Positions 1 through 8,191 of a stretch of DNA of 16,706 bases are shown in pieces; the first letter of the stretch is position 1; each line of letters opens with the position of its first letter. This DNA is from Betaproteobacteria bacterium (GTDB lineage Bacteria; Pseudomonadota; Gammaproteobacteria; Burkholderiales; SG8-41). The notes beneath the pieces are model-generated. The model did no database searches, was not told where the DNA came from, and saw nothing but the letters and a program-made list of their open reading frames with translations. The DNA is taken from NCBI GenBank assembly GCA_016177355.1, contig JACOVL010000134.1:1-16706 (forward strand), read 5' to 3'. The translations under genes were made by a program, and so were the position numbers.

Positions 1-1022
1 CCCATGTTGACGCCGATGTTGATGATGGCCTGCACGCCGATCCAGAGACCGATGCCTTGCGCCACCAGCGCGGCGAAATAACGCTCGAGGGATGCAGCGC
101 GGTGCCCGATCGCGAACGCCCGCGCCACGATCCAGGTGAAAGCGAGTATGACCGCGATGACGCCGGCGAAGCCCAGTTCCTCGGCGATCACCGCGAGCAG
201 AAAATCGGTGTGCGCCTCCGGCAGGTAGAAAAGCTTCTCGACGCTCGCGCCGAGCCCCACCCCCAGCCACTCTCCGCGGCCGAAGGCGATCAGGGCGTGC
301 GACAGCTGGTAGCCCTTGCCGTACGGGTCGGCCCACGGATCCATGAACCCGACCACGCGCTGCAGGCGATAGGGCGAAGCGAGGATCAACAGCGCCGATC
401 CGGCGAGCAGCAGCCCGAACAACCCGGCGAACAGCCGCCAGTTCATGCCGCCCAGGAACAGGACGCCCATCGCGATCACCGCGATCACCGCGAATGCGCC
501 GAAATCCGGCTCGCGCAGCAGCAGCGCGCCCACCACCATCATGACGATGAACATCGGCAGGAAGCCCCTGCGGAAACTGTCCAGGTGGACGGCTTTACGC
601 ACCGTGTAGTCGGCGGCATACAGCACCGCGAACAGCTTCATGAACTCGGAAGGCTGGAAGTTGACGACCTGCAGCGAGATCCAGCGCTGGCTGCCGTTCA
701 CCTCCCGCCCCACGCCGGGAACGAGGACCAGGACGAGCAGCCCGACGCCGAGCAGGAAGAGCCTGGGCGCGGCCTGCTGCCACAGCCGCAGCGGAATCTG
801 GAACACGACCGCCGCCGCCGCAATGCCCGCAGCCGCGAACAGCGCGTGCCGCGAGAGGTAGTAGACAGCCTGGTTCCCGGTGGCGCGGCTGCCTTCCGCG
901 ATCGCGATCGAGGCCGAATACACCATCACCAGTCCCAGACCGAGCAACAGCGCGGAAGCCCACAGCAGCGTGTGGTCGTACTCGGCGAGCGGCATGCGCG
1001 GCTTGACGTCGGTGTAGAACAT
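1..1022 (-). CDS. ftsW: FtsW, septal peptidoglycan glycosyltransferase (3' end cut by window)
   Basis: This is the SEDS-family polymerase that elongates glycan strands from lipid II at the division septum, working with FtsI in the inner membrane. I translated it from the minus strand: ATG at 1022, open to the window edge, about 340 codons of the roughly 380-400 usual, so the C-terminal helices are missing. It shows many hydrophobic segments, an early VMVYSAS stretch, NGSQRWI followed by FQPSEFMKL, REPDFG, and LPEAHTDF, which carries the aspartate that is catalytic in the family. It starts 2 nt after the murD stop, so it is the next cistron of the same operon. The ribosome site is weak (GGAAGGG about 11 nt upstream), which suggests reliance on translation from murD. 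The family call is certain; only the C terminus is unseen. Confidence 0.95.
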   Translation of the reverse strand, partial: MFYTDVKPRMPLAEYDHTLLWASALLLGLGLVMVYSASIAIAEGSRATGNQAVYYLSRHALFAAAGIAAAAVVFQIPLRLWQQAAPRLFLLGVGLLVLVLVPGVGREVNGSQRWISLQVVNFQPSEFMKLFAVLYAADYTVRKAVHLDSFRRGFLPMFIVMMVVGALLLREPDFGAFAVIAVIAMGVLFLGGMNWRLFAGLFGLLLAGSALLILASPYRLQRVVGFMDPWADPYGKGYQLSHALIAFGRGEWLGVGLGASVEKLFYLPEAHTDFLLAVIAEELGFAGVIAVILAFTWIVARAFAIGHRAASLERYFAALVAQGIGLWIGVQAIINIGVNM

Positions 1023-1024
1023 CG

Positions 1025-2410
1025 CTAGCGGCGCCCTTCCGCAATCCGCCGCACCGCCGCGGTAAACGCTTCGGCACGGTGCACGTAGTTGCGAAACATG
1101 TCGAAACTCGCGCAAGCGGGCGACAGCAGCACGGCATCACCCGCGCGCGCGGCGCGGGACGCCGCCATCACCGCTTCCTCCATATCCGCGGCGCGCACGA
1201 TGGTCACCCCGGCGCCCGCGATCGCGCCCGCCACCCGGTCCGCGTCGCGTCCGATCAGCACCACCGCGCCCGCCCGCGCCTTCACCGCGGGCGCGAGTGG
1301 CGAAAAATCCTGGCCTTTGCCGTCGCCGCCCGCGATCAGCACCACCCGCCGGTCCATGCCGGTGAGCGCGGCCACCGTGGCGCCGACGTTGGTGCCCTTG
1401 GAATCGTCGAAATAGGCGACGCCCGCGATCTCCGCCACCTTCTGCATGCGGTGCGGCAGGCCCTGGAACGGGCGCAACGCCACGGCCGCCGCCTCGTCAG
1501 GCACACCGACCGCGTGCGCCAGCGCGTGGGCGGCAAGCGCGTTGGCGGCGTTGTGCAGGCCGGCGAGCGGCAGCTCGTCCACCGCCATCAGCGGCCGCGC
1601 TCCGTGCGCGAGCATCCCCGCGCCGTGACCGGGTGTAATGCCCCACTCGCGGTCTCCGCGCGGCGCGCCGAGGCCGAAGGTGCGGATGGCGCGGCCGGCG
1701 CGCGCCATGTCCATGCTCCAGCGATCCTCCCGGTTGAGTATTTGCGCGCCGGCGCCGGCGAACACGCGCGCCTTCGCGGCCGAGTAATCGCTCATGCCGT
1801 CGTAACGGTCCAGATGGTCCTCGGTGAGATTGAGCATCGCCGCCGCAGCGGGTTTGAGGCTTAGCGTGCTCTCGAGCTGGAAACTGGAGAGCTCGAGCGC
1901 GAACACTTCAGGCGCGACCCCGCCGGTGTCGATCGCCGTCAGCGCGTCCAGCACCGGCAACCCGATGTTCCCCGCGACCACCGTTTCGCGCCCCGCCGCC
2001 CGGCACATCGCCCCCGCCATCGCGGTCACCGTGCTCTTGCCGTTCGAGCCGGTGACGGCGATTACTTTTGCATCTTTCAACCGCGGATCGTGCGCGACCG
2101 CCTGCGCGAACAGCTCCACATCGCCCGCCACCGGCACGCCGCGCCGCGCTGCGTCCGCGATCACGGCTTCGCGGCGGTCTATGCCGGGGCTGATGGCGAT
2201 CAGATCGGCACCGGACAGCGTCTTCCCCGTAAAGGCCCCGGTGGCCAGCCTTACCTGCGGCAACTCGCGCGCGAGCGCCTGTGCGTGCGGCGGCTCGGTA
2301 CGGCTGTCCGCCACCCGCACGTCCGCCCCGCGGCGGGCGAGCCAGCGCGCCATCGACAACCCCGTGTCACCGAGTCCCAGCACGACCACTTTTCGCCCGC
2401 TCAAGTCCAC
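1025..2410 (-). CDS. murD: MurD, UDP-N-acetylmuramoyl-L-alanine:D-glutamate ligase
   Basis: Cytoplasmic ATP-dependent ligase that adds D-glutamate to UDP-MurNAc-L-Ala. At 461 aa it has normal family length. Seen in the protein: an N-terminal Rossmann-like GLGDTGLS (about 12-19), the ATP loop VTGSNGKST (119-127), NLTEDHLDRY (194-203), an AAK with the lysine expected to be carbamylated (near 213), and DDSKGTNVGAT (335-345). The start is GTG at 2410. An in-frame TGA sits two codons upstream and no ATG is available in frame, so the GTG is well supported. No clear Shine-Dalgarno precedes it. Instead the upstream 96 bp are dominated by an inverted repeat (2422-2501), which separates murD from mraY in an otherwise tightly overlapping operon. 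Confidence 0.96.
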   Translation of the reverse strand: MDLSGRKVVVLGLGDTGLSMARWLARRGADVRVADSRTEPPHAQALARELPQVRLATGAFTGKTLSGADLIAISPGIDRREAVIADAARRGVPVAGDVELFAQAVAHDPRLKDAKVIAVTGSNGKSTVTAMAGAMCRAAGRETVVAGNIGLPVLDALTAIDTGGVAPEVFALELSSFQLESTLSLKPAAAAMLNLTEDHLDRYDGMSDYSAAKARVFAGAGAQILNREDRWSMDMARAGRAIRTFGLGAPRGDREWGITPGHGAGMLAHGARPLMAVDELPLAGLHNAANALAAHALAHAVGVPDEAAAVALRPFQGLPHRMQKVAEIAGVAYFDDSKGTNVGATVAALTGMDRRVVLIAGGDGKGQDFSPLAPAVKARAGAVVLIGRDADRVAGAIAGAGVTIVRAADMEEAVMAASRAARAGDAVLLSPACASFDMFRNYVHRAEAFTAAVRRIAEGRR

Positions 2411-2421
2411 TGTTCATGTTC

Positions 2422-2501
2422 AACCGCAGATAAACGCAGATAGACGCAGATGGTTTCTCTTCGTCTTTTCGATCGGCGTGCATCGGCGTTCATCGGCGGT
2501 T
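2422..2501 (-). repeat. Imperfect inverted repeat with 10-nt periodic arms, copy 1
   Basis: The left arm (from 2422) has three near-identical 10-nt units, each containing CGCAGAT. The right arm (about 2472-2501) has three units containing ATCGGCG. Outer ends AACCGC and GCGGTT pair exactly, and the loop is about 20 nt. Each unit pair is complementary except for one fixed position, A against G on the plus strand (C against T/U on the minus strand). It fills most of the mraY-murD gap: it begins 5 nt after the mraY stop and ends 11 nt before the murD GTG. A related copy lies at 16411-16483. There is no T-tract, so it does not look like a terminator. The strand given is that of the flanking genes. 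Confidence 0.85.
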
Positions 2502-2506
2502 CCGAA

Positions 2507-3592
2507 TTAGCGCAGTTTCAGGGTCGAAAGACCCACCAGCACCAGCATCATGGTGATGATCCAGAAACGAACGACAACCTGATTCTCTTTCCAGCCCTTC
2601 AATTCGTAGTGGTGATGCAGCGGCGCCATGCGGAAGATGCGTTTCCCTGTGAGCTTGAAGGAGGCGACCTGCAGCATCACCGACAGGGTTTCCACCACGA
2701 ACACCCCGCCCATGATGAAGAGCACGATTTCCTGGCGCACGATGACGGCGATGGTGCCGAGCGCGGCGCCCAGCGCAAGCGCGCCGACATCGCCCATGAA
2801 CACCTCCGCCGGATAGGCGTTGAACCACAGGAACGCGAGGCCCGCGCCCGCAATCGCGCCGCAGATCACCGCGAGCTCGCCGGCGCCGGGGATGTAGGGG
2901 AAACCCAGGTACTTGGAAAAAACCGCGTTCCCGGCGACGTAGGCGAAAACGCCGAGCGCGGCTCCGATCATCACCGTGGGCATGATGGCGAGCCCGTCGA
3001 GCCCGTCGGTCAGGTTCACCGCGTTGCTCGCGCCGACGATCACGAAGTAGGTCATGACGATGAAACCGAACGCACCGAGCGGGTACGCCACCTGCTTGAA
3101 GAACGGCACGATGAACTCGGTTTGCGCCGGCAGATTCGTATAGAAAGCGAGATAAACGGCCGCGGCGATGCCGACCACCGACTGCCAGAAGAACTTGGCT
3201 TTCGCCGGCAGGCCCCTGGGGTTGCGCGCCACCACCTTGCGATAGTCGTCCACCCAGCCGATCGCGCCGAACCCGACCGTCACCCACAACACGACCCAGA
3301 CCAGCCGGTTCTGCAGGTCGGCCCATAGCAGCGCGGTGATGGTGATCGCCGCCAGGATCAGCGCCCCGCCCATGGTGGGAGTGCCGGCCTTGCCGAGGTG
3401 CGATTGCGGGCCGTCGTCGCGCACCGACTGGCCGACCTTGTACGCGGCGAGCTTCCGGATCAGCACCGGCCCGATGACGAAGGAGATGACGAGCGCGGTG
3501 AGGCAGGCCAGCACCGCGCGCAACGTGATGTAGTTGAATACGTTGAAGGCGCGGATGTCCCTGGCGAGCCACTGGGCGATCTCCAGCAGCAT
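2507..3592 (-). CDS. mraY: MraY, phospho-MurNAc-pentapeptide transferase
   Basis: Polytopic inner-membrane enzyme that transfers phospho-MurNAc-pentapeptide from UDP to undecaprenyl phosphate, forming lipid I. The 361 aa match the family length. Visible signatures: KAGTPTMGG (68-76), GWVDDYRK with the Asp pair (112-119), NAVNLTDGLDGL (190-201), FMGDVGALALG, and the C-terminal HHHYELKGWKE, together with about ten hydrophobic segments. The ATG at 3592 shares one base with the murF stop (TGATG), and GGGAG lies 7 nt upstream. The stop is followed at once by the inverted repeat, so mraY is the last gene of the overlapping part of the operon before murD. Confidence 0.97.
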   Translation of the reverse strand: MLLEIAQWLARDIRAFNVFNYITLRAVLACLTALVISFVIGPVLIRKLAAYKVGQSVRDDGPQSHLGKAGTPTMGGALILAAITITALLWADLQNRLVWVVLWVTVGFGAIGWVDDYRKVVARNPRGLPAKAKFFWQSVVGIAAAVYLAFYTNLPAQTEFIVPFFKQVAYPLGAFGFIVMTYFVIVGASNAVNLTDGLDGLAIMPTVMIGAALGVFAYVAGNAVFSKYLGFPYIPGAGELAVICGAIAGAGLAFLWFNAYPAEVFMGDVGALALGAALGTIAVIVRQEIVLFIMGGVFVVETLSVMLQVASFKLTGKRIFRMAPLHHHYELKGWKENQVVVRFWIITMMLVLVGLSTLKLR

Positions 3593-4959
3593 CAGCGGGC
3601 TCCCGCCGATTCGCCGGTCAGCGCGGCAACAACGCGCTCCATCTGCATGAAGCGCGATCCCTTGACCAGCAGCGTCGCCCCCGGCGTCGCGCTCGCGCGG
3701 ACCAGGTGCAGAAGATCGTCCAGGGACGACGCATGCGTGCCCGCCGCCCCGAACGCGGCGACCGTATGCCGGGTCGCATCACCCGTTGCAAACAAGCTCG
3801 AAATATTCCGGCTGCGGGCGTAGGCGCCCGCCTCACGGTGAAATTCGGGGCTCTTGGGACCCAGTTCTCCCATGTCGCCGAGCACGAGGATCGTGGGCGC
3901 CGGGCACGAAGCCAGGACGTCGATCGCGGCGCGCACCGACTCCGGATTCGCGTTGTAGGTATCATCAATCAGTATCGTGTTGTTTATAGAGGTTTTTTTC
4001 TGAAGCCGCCCTTTGATGCCGGCGAAGCGCGCGAGCCCCTGCGCAATGGCGGGCGCCGGTACTTCCAGCGCCACGGCGGCGGCGCTGGCCGCAAGCGCGT
4101 TGCGGACGTTGTGCACGCCGGGGGCCTTCAGCACCGTCGCCGCCTCCCCGAGCGGCGTCTTCACCACGATCTCGCTTTCGAGATGGCGCAACGCGTAGGT
4201 CGCGGTGACCGAGGCACTGCGCTCGATGCCGAAGTCCACCACGCGCCGGCCCGAAGCGAGCCCGCGCCACAGCGCTGCATGGCGGTCGTCGGCGTTGATC
4301 ACCGCCGCGCCGCCGGCCTTGAGCCCTTCGAAGATCTCTCCCTTGGCGCGCGCGATCGCTTCCTCGGAGCCGAAAAACCCGATATGCGCGGGCCCGGCGT
4401 TGGTGATGAGCGCCACGTCCGGCGCGGCGAGTCGCGTGAGGTGGCGGATCTCGCCGGCGTGGTTCATGCCCATCTCGACCACGCAATAGCGGTGCCCGGG
4501 CCGGATCTCGAGCAGCGTCAGCGGCACCCCGATATCGTTGTTGAGGTTGCCGCGCGTGGCGAGCACCGCGTCGTTCGCGTCGGCCGCGCGCAGAATGCTC
4601 GCCAGCATTTCCTTGACCGTGGTCTTGCCGTTGCTGCCGGTGAGCGCGACGAGCGGCGCGGCAAATTTACCGCGCCAGTAGGCGGCAAGCCTGCCGAGCG
4701 CCAGCCGGGTGTCGTCCGCCACCAGCGCCGGCAACCCTGCCGGCAGCTTCGTCACATCGTGCACCAGAGCGCCCGCCGCTCTTCCGGCGGCGGCCCCCAG
4801 GAAGTCGTGGCCGTCGAAACGTTCGCCTTTCAGCGCAACGAACAGCGCGCGCGGGACGAGATCGCGGGTATCGGTGCAAACGGCCTCGAACGCGCGGTCC
4901 TCGCCGCGGCGCTCGGCGGAAATGGCGCGGGCCGCCTCCGACAGGCGCATCATCTCCAT
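3592..4959 (-). CDS. murF: MurF, UDP-MurNAc-tripeptide:D-alanyl-D-alanine ligase
   Basis: Adds D-Ala-D-Ala to the UDP-MurNAc-tripeptide in the cytoplasm, completing the pentapeptide that MraY uses. About 455 aa. Seen: a MurF-type N-terminal domain (CTDTRDLVPRALFVALKGERFDGH), the ATP loop LTGSNGKTT (106-114), ITNAGPAHIG, ARAKGEIF with the expected carbamylated Lys (about 206), and DDTYNANPES (332-341). I chose ATG 4959 because GGAGG lies 4 nt upstream; ATG 4953 or 4950 would also work and would give shorter overlaps with murE. The frame stays open further upstream, but that part is a shadow of murE. An AT-rich patch at about 3961-4005, including a run of seven A, encodes residues around 320-333 and is unlike the surrounding base use. 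Confidence 0.95.
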   Translation of the reverse strand: MEMMRLSEAARAISAERRGEDRAFEAVCTDTRDLVPRALFVALKGERFDGHDFLGAAAGRAAGALVHDVTKLPAGLPALVADDTRLALGRLAAYWRGKFAAPLVALTGSNGKTTVKEMLASILRAADANDAVLATRGNLNNDIGVPLTLLEIRPGHRYCVVEMGMNHAGEIRHLTRLAAPDVALITNAGPAHIGFFGSEEAIARAKGEIFEGLKAGGAAVINADDRHAALWRGLASGRRVVDFGIERSASVTATYALRHLESEIVVKTPLGEAATVLKAPGVHNVRNALAASAAAVALEVPAPAIAQGLARFAGIKGRLQKKTSINNTILIDDTYNANPESVRAAIDVLASCPAPTILVLGDMGELGPKSPEFHREAGAYARSRNISSLFATGDATRHTVAAFGAAGTHASSLDDLLHLVRASATPGATLLVKGSRFMQMERVVAALTGESAGAR

Positions 4960-6461
4960 ATTTCCTCCAGCGTCGTACTGGCACGCGCGACGTCGCTGAA
5001 AGGATGCCGCATGCCGCCGATCTCCTGGTACGGCTCGTGCCCTTTGCCGGCCAGCAGCACGATGTCGCCCGCGCGCGCGGCGCGTATCGCCTCGCGGATC
5101 GCCAGCGCGCGATCGGGCTCGATGCTGAAATCGCCGCGGACGCCCTTGACGATCTCCGAAATGATGGCTTGCGGGTCTTCTCCCCGCGGATTGTCCGAGG
5201 TGATGACCGCGCGGTCGGCGAGCCGCCCGGCAACGCGTCCCATCAGCGGGCGTTTGCCGCGATCGCGTTCGCCGCCGCAGCCAAAGACACAGATCAGGCG
5301 TGACGGGTGACTCGTGACTCGTGACCGGCGTTTCGCGAGGAGTTCCCGTAGCGCGCCGAGGACCTTCTCCAGCGCATCGGGCGTATGCGCGTAGTCGACG
5401 ATGACGAGCGGTCGCGCGCCACCGCCCAGCCGTTGCATGCGGCCCGGCAACGGTTTTAACCGCGCAAGCGCCGTCACTGCCCTGCGCAGCTTCACCCCGC
5501 CCGCAAGGAGCACGGCGAGCGTGCCGAGCAGGTTGGACGCGTTGAAGCCGCCGAGAACCTGGCTTTTCACACGCGCTGCTCCCCATGGCGTCCGCACGTC
5601 GAAACTCACGCCGCGGGCATCGGCGACGAGATTTCCGCCCGCGACACGCGGAGCGCGTTCACCGCGCGCATGGCTGAAGCCGTAGCCGATCACGTCGAGG
5701 CCGGGCCGGCGGATGCGGCGGGCAAGCTCGCGGCCATAGCCGTCGTCGAGGTTCACCACCGCGTGCCCGAGCGATTCCCAGGCGAACAGCCGCGCTTTTG
5801 CCTCGGCGTAGCGCCGCATGGTGCGGTGGTATTCGAGGTGGTCGCGCGTGAGGTTGGTGAACAACGCCACGTCGAATTCGACGCCCGAGACGCGATCCTG
5901 GTCGAGCCCGATGGAAGACACTTCCATGGCGACCGCCCGCGCTCCGCGGCGCGCGAATTCCGCGAGCTGCGCGTGCAGCCACAGCGCGTCGGGCGTGGTG
6001 TTGGGGACGGGCTTCAAAGCGCCGCCCATGCCATGGCCGAGAGTCCCCACGACCGCGCACTTGCGCCCGGCACGCGTCAACGCCTGCGCGATCCACTGGC
6101 TGCAGCTGGTCTTGCCGTTGGTCCCGGTCACCCCGACCATCCACAGCTTGCGGCTCGGCCGGCCGTGGATGCGGCTCGCGATTTCGCCGGCGTGCCGGCG
6201 CAGGTCTTTCACCCCCAGGTTGCGCACGCCCCAGCGCGGGTCCCAGGCAAAACCGGCGCTCTCCCACAGCACGCCGGCGGCGCCGTTGGCGAGCGCCTGC
6301 CCGATGTAATCGCGTCCGTCGCGCGCTTGCCCGGGATAGGCGACGAAGGTGTCGCCCGGCCGCACGGCGCGGCTGTCATTGACGGGCCGCCGCACGCCGA
6401 GCGCCTCGATTGCCTGCCACTCAGCCCGCGTCAACGCGCTCGCGCTTGAACCTTGCGTCAC
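4950..6461 (-). CDS. murE: MurE, UDP-MurNAc-dipeptide:meso-diaminopimelate ligase
   Basis: Adds meso-diaminopimelate to UDP-MurNAc-L-Ala-D-Glu in the cytoplasm. 503 aa. Seen: NDSRAVRPGDTFVA near the N terminus, the ATP loop VTGTNGKTS (111-119), NLTRDHLEYH (203-212), YAEAKARLF with the expected carbamylated Lys (about 222), DYAHTPDAL, VFGCGGERDRGKRP and DNPR (423-426), the motif typical of meso-DAP enzymes rather than lysine enzymes. The start is GTG at 6461, overlapping the ftsI stop as GTGA with AAGGA just upstream. The longer open frame beyond it lies within ftsI and is rejected. About ten extra residues around 379-388 (SRVTSHPS region) fall between the DALEK helix and VFGCGG and are encoded by a 7-bp tandem repeat. 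Confidence 0.95.
   Translation of the reverse strand: MTQGSSASALTRAEWQAIEALGVRRPVNDSRAVRPGDTFVAYPGQARDGRDYIGQALANGAAGVLWESAGFAWDPRWGVRNLGVKDLRRHAGEIASRIHGRPSRKLWMVGVTGTNGKTSCSQWIAQALTRAGRKCAVVGTLGHGMGGALKPVPNTTPDALWLHAQLAEFARRGARAVAMEVSSIGLDQDRVSGVEFDVALFTNLTRDHLEYHRTMRRYAEAKARLFAWESLGHAVVNLDDGYGRELARRIRRPGLDVIGYGFSHARGERAPRVAGGNLVADARGVSFDVRTPWGAARVKSQVLGGFNASNLLGTLAVLLAGGVKLRRAVTALARLKPLPGRMQRLGGGARPLVIVDYAHTPDALEKVLGALRELLAKRRSRVTSHPSRLICVFGCGGERDRGKRPLMGRVAGRLADRAVITSDNPRGEDPQAIISEIVKGVRGDFSIEPDRALAIREAIRAARAGDIVLLAGKGHEPYQEIGGMRHPFSDVARASTTLEEIWR
5300..5327 (+). repeat. Tandem 7-mer repeat (four units) inside murE
   Basis: Four consecutive heptamers on the plus strand: GTGACGG, GTGACTC, GTGACTC, GTGACCG. 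They lie inside murE and on its coding strand encode part of a linker reading RVTSHPS. The position corresponds to a loop before the CVFGCGG strand. From memory, the E. coli protein is about ten residues shorter there. The units look like a simple-sequence expansion rather than conserved coding sequence. Confidence 0.8.
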
Positions 6462-8191
6462 ACTTCTTCCTTGATCTCCGGCGCGTCCGGCGGCGGCAGC
6501 ACCACGTTGTCCACCGGCGCGTCGTACGGCGCCGTCAACAGGCGCAGCGCGCCGGCGGTCACCTGCGCGAACACCGGCGCAGCCACCGTGCCGCCGTAGT
6601 ACTGTCCGGCGGAGGGCTCGTCGATCATCACCGCCACGACCAGCCGCGGGTTGGAGGCGGGCGCGAAACCGACGAAGGTCGCGACATACTTGTCGGGCGC
6701 ATAGCCGTTGCCCTCGAGCTTGTGCGCGGTACCGGTCTTGCCGGCGACGCGATAGCCGGCGATCTGGGCACGCGGCGCCGTTCCACCCGGCTGCACCACC
6801 ATCTCCAGCATTCGGCGCACCGCATGCGCGGTGGCCGGCGCGATCACCCGCACGTTTTCCGCCGGCGCCTCGCGCCTGACCAGCGTCACCGGCTTCAACT
6901 CGCCGTCGGTGGCGAAGATCAGGTAGGCGCGCGCGAGTTGCAGCAGCGACACCGAGATGCCATGCCCGTAGGCCATGGTCGCCTGCTCGATCGGGCGCCA
7001 GCTCGCGTGCGCGCGCAGCCTCCCCGCCACTTCCCCGGGAAAACCCGAGCGCGGCTGCGCGCCGAAGCCGACGCGGTTGAACAGGGTCCACAGCGTTTCG
7101 GGCTTAAGCCCCAGCGCCATCTTGGCGGCGCCGATGTTGGACGATTTTTGTATCACCTGGGAGACCGTCAGCGCGCCTTGCGGGTGCGCGTCGCGTATGG
7201 TGCGGTTGCCGATTGCGAACTCTCCGGGCGCGGTCCGGATCACGCTCTCCGGCCCGACCGTGCCGGCTTCCAGCGCCGCCGCCGCGGTGAAGGGCTTCAA
7301 CGTCGAACCCGGCTCGAAGAGATCGGTCACCGCGCGGTTGCGCGTGCGCCGCGGGTCGAACTTGCCGCGGTTGTTGGAGTTGTACGAGGGCGCGTTCGCC
7401 ATCGCCAGCACTTCCCCGCTCGCCACGTCGAGGACCACGATGCCGCCGGCGCGGGCGCGATGCGCGGTCACCGCGTTCTTCAGCTCGCGGTAGGCGAGAT
7501 ATTGCAGACGCGCGTCGATCGAGAGCTTGAGCGTCGCCCCGTCCTGCGGCGTGCGTATGCTCTCGACGTCCTCCACGATGTTCCCCAGCCGGTCCTTGAT
7601 CACGCGCCGGCTGCCGGGCTTGCCGGCGAGCGTGGGCTCGAACGCGAGTTCGAGCGCCTCCTGCCCGCGGTCGTCCACGTCGGTGAAACCGATCAGGTGC
7701 GCCGTCACTTCACCCGCCGGGTAGTAGCGCCGGTACTCGCGCTGCAGGAACACGCCGGGAATGCCGAGCGCCACCACGCGCGCGGCCTCCTCGGGCGGGA
7801 GCTGCCGCTTGAGGTAAACGAACTCGCGCCGGGTGTCGGAGAGCTTTTTCCCCAGCTCCGCGGCGTCCATTTCGAGCAGCCGCGCGAGCCTTGCCACCTG
7901 ATCCGCCTTCGCCTCGACGTCGGCGGGGCTGGCGGCGACCGATTCGACCGGCGTGGAGATGGCGAGCGGCTCGTTATTGCGGTCCACGATCCTGCCGCGC
8001 GTGGCGGAAAGCTCGATCACCCGTGAATAACGCGCTTCGCCCCGCTGCTGCAGAAAGCCATAGTGCAAGCCTTGCAGATACAGCCCGCGCCCGGCGAGCG
8101 CTGCAAACCACGCGAGCAGCAGCACGAGCAGGAGCCGCGAGCGCCACGCCGGCAGCTTCAGGGCGAGCTGCGCGTGGATGTCCTGGTTCAT
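6458..8191 (-). CDS. ftsI: FtsI (PBP3), septal peptidoglycan transpeptidase
   Basis: Class B penicillin-binding protein that cross-links septal peptidoglycan. It is anchored by one N-terminal helix (about 18-38), with the rest in the periplasm. 577 aa. Seen: the ATRGRIVDRNNEPLA dimerisation motif (63-77), the active-site serine box STLK (296-299), the SSN box (350-352) and KTGT (485-488). The ATG at 8191 overlaps the ftsL stop (ATGA) and is preceded by GGAGG, so the longer upstream reading (through ftsL) is rejected. It partners FtsW and FtsL from the same operon. Length and motifs are ordinary for the family. No C-terminal processing site is obvious. Confidence 0.97.
   Translation of the reverse strand: MNQDIHAQLALKLPAWRSRLLLVLLLAWFAALAGRGLYLQGLHYGFLQQRGEARYSRVIELSATRGRIVDRNNEPLAISTPVESVAASPADVEAKADQVARLARLLEMDAAELGKKLSDTRREFVYLKRQLPPEEAARVVALGIPGVFLQREYRRYYPAGEVTAHLIGFTDVDDRGQEALELAFEPTLAGKPGSRRVIKDRLGNIVEDVESIRTPQDGATLKLSIDARLQYLAYRELKNAVTAHRARAGGIVVLDVASGEVLAMANAPSYNSNNRGKFDPRRTRNRAVTDLFEPGSTLKPFTAAAALEAGTVGPESVIRTAPGEFAIGNRTIRDAHPQGALTVSQVIQKSSNIGAAKMALGLKPETLWTLFNRVGFGAQPRSGFPGEVAGRLRAHASWRPIEQATMAYGHGISVSLLQLARAYLIFATDGELKPVTLVRREAPAENVRVIAPATAHAVRRMLEMVVQPGGTAPRAQIAGYRVAGKTGTAHKLEGNGYAPDKYVATFVGFAPASNPRLVVAVMIDEPSAGQYYGGTVAAPVFAQVTAGALRLLTAPYDAPVDNVVLPPPDAPEIKEEV

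Noticed and set aside
57..1028. Long plus-strand open frame opposite ftsW, and similar ones opposite the other dcw genes
   Set aside because: Arg/His/Gln-rich low-complexity translations typical of the antisense of high-GC genes; the minus-strand frames carry clear family motifs.
3993..3999. Possible programmed frameshift at the A7 run in murF
   Set aside because: The run is phased CAG AAA AAA ACC, which does not give a standard X XXY YYZ slippery site, and the zero frame encodes a complete MurF.
5300..5327. CRISPR-like array
   Set aside because: Contiguous 7-bp units with no spacers, within a coding gene.
4960..5586. N-terminal extension of murF to 664 aa
   Set aside because: It overlaps murE in another frame, has no MurF-like sequence, and a Shine-Dalgarno with ATG exists at 4959.
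6462..7091. N-terminal extension of murE to 713 aa
   Set aside because: It runs across the end of ftsI in another frame; family similarity begins after GTG 6461.
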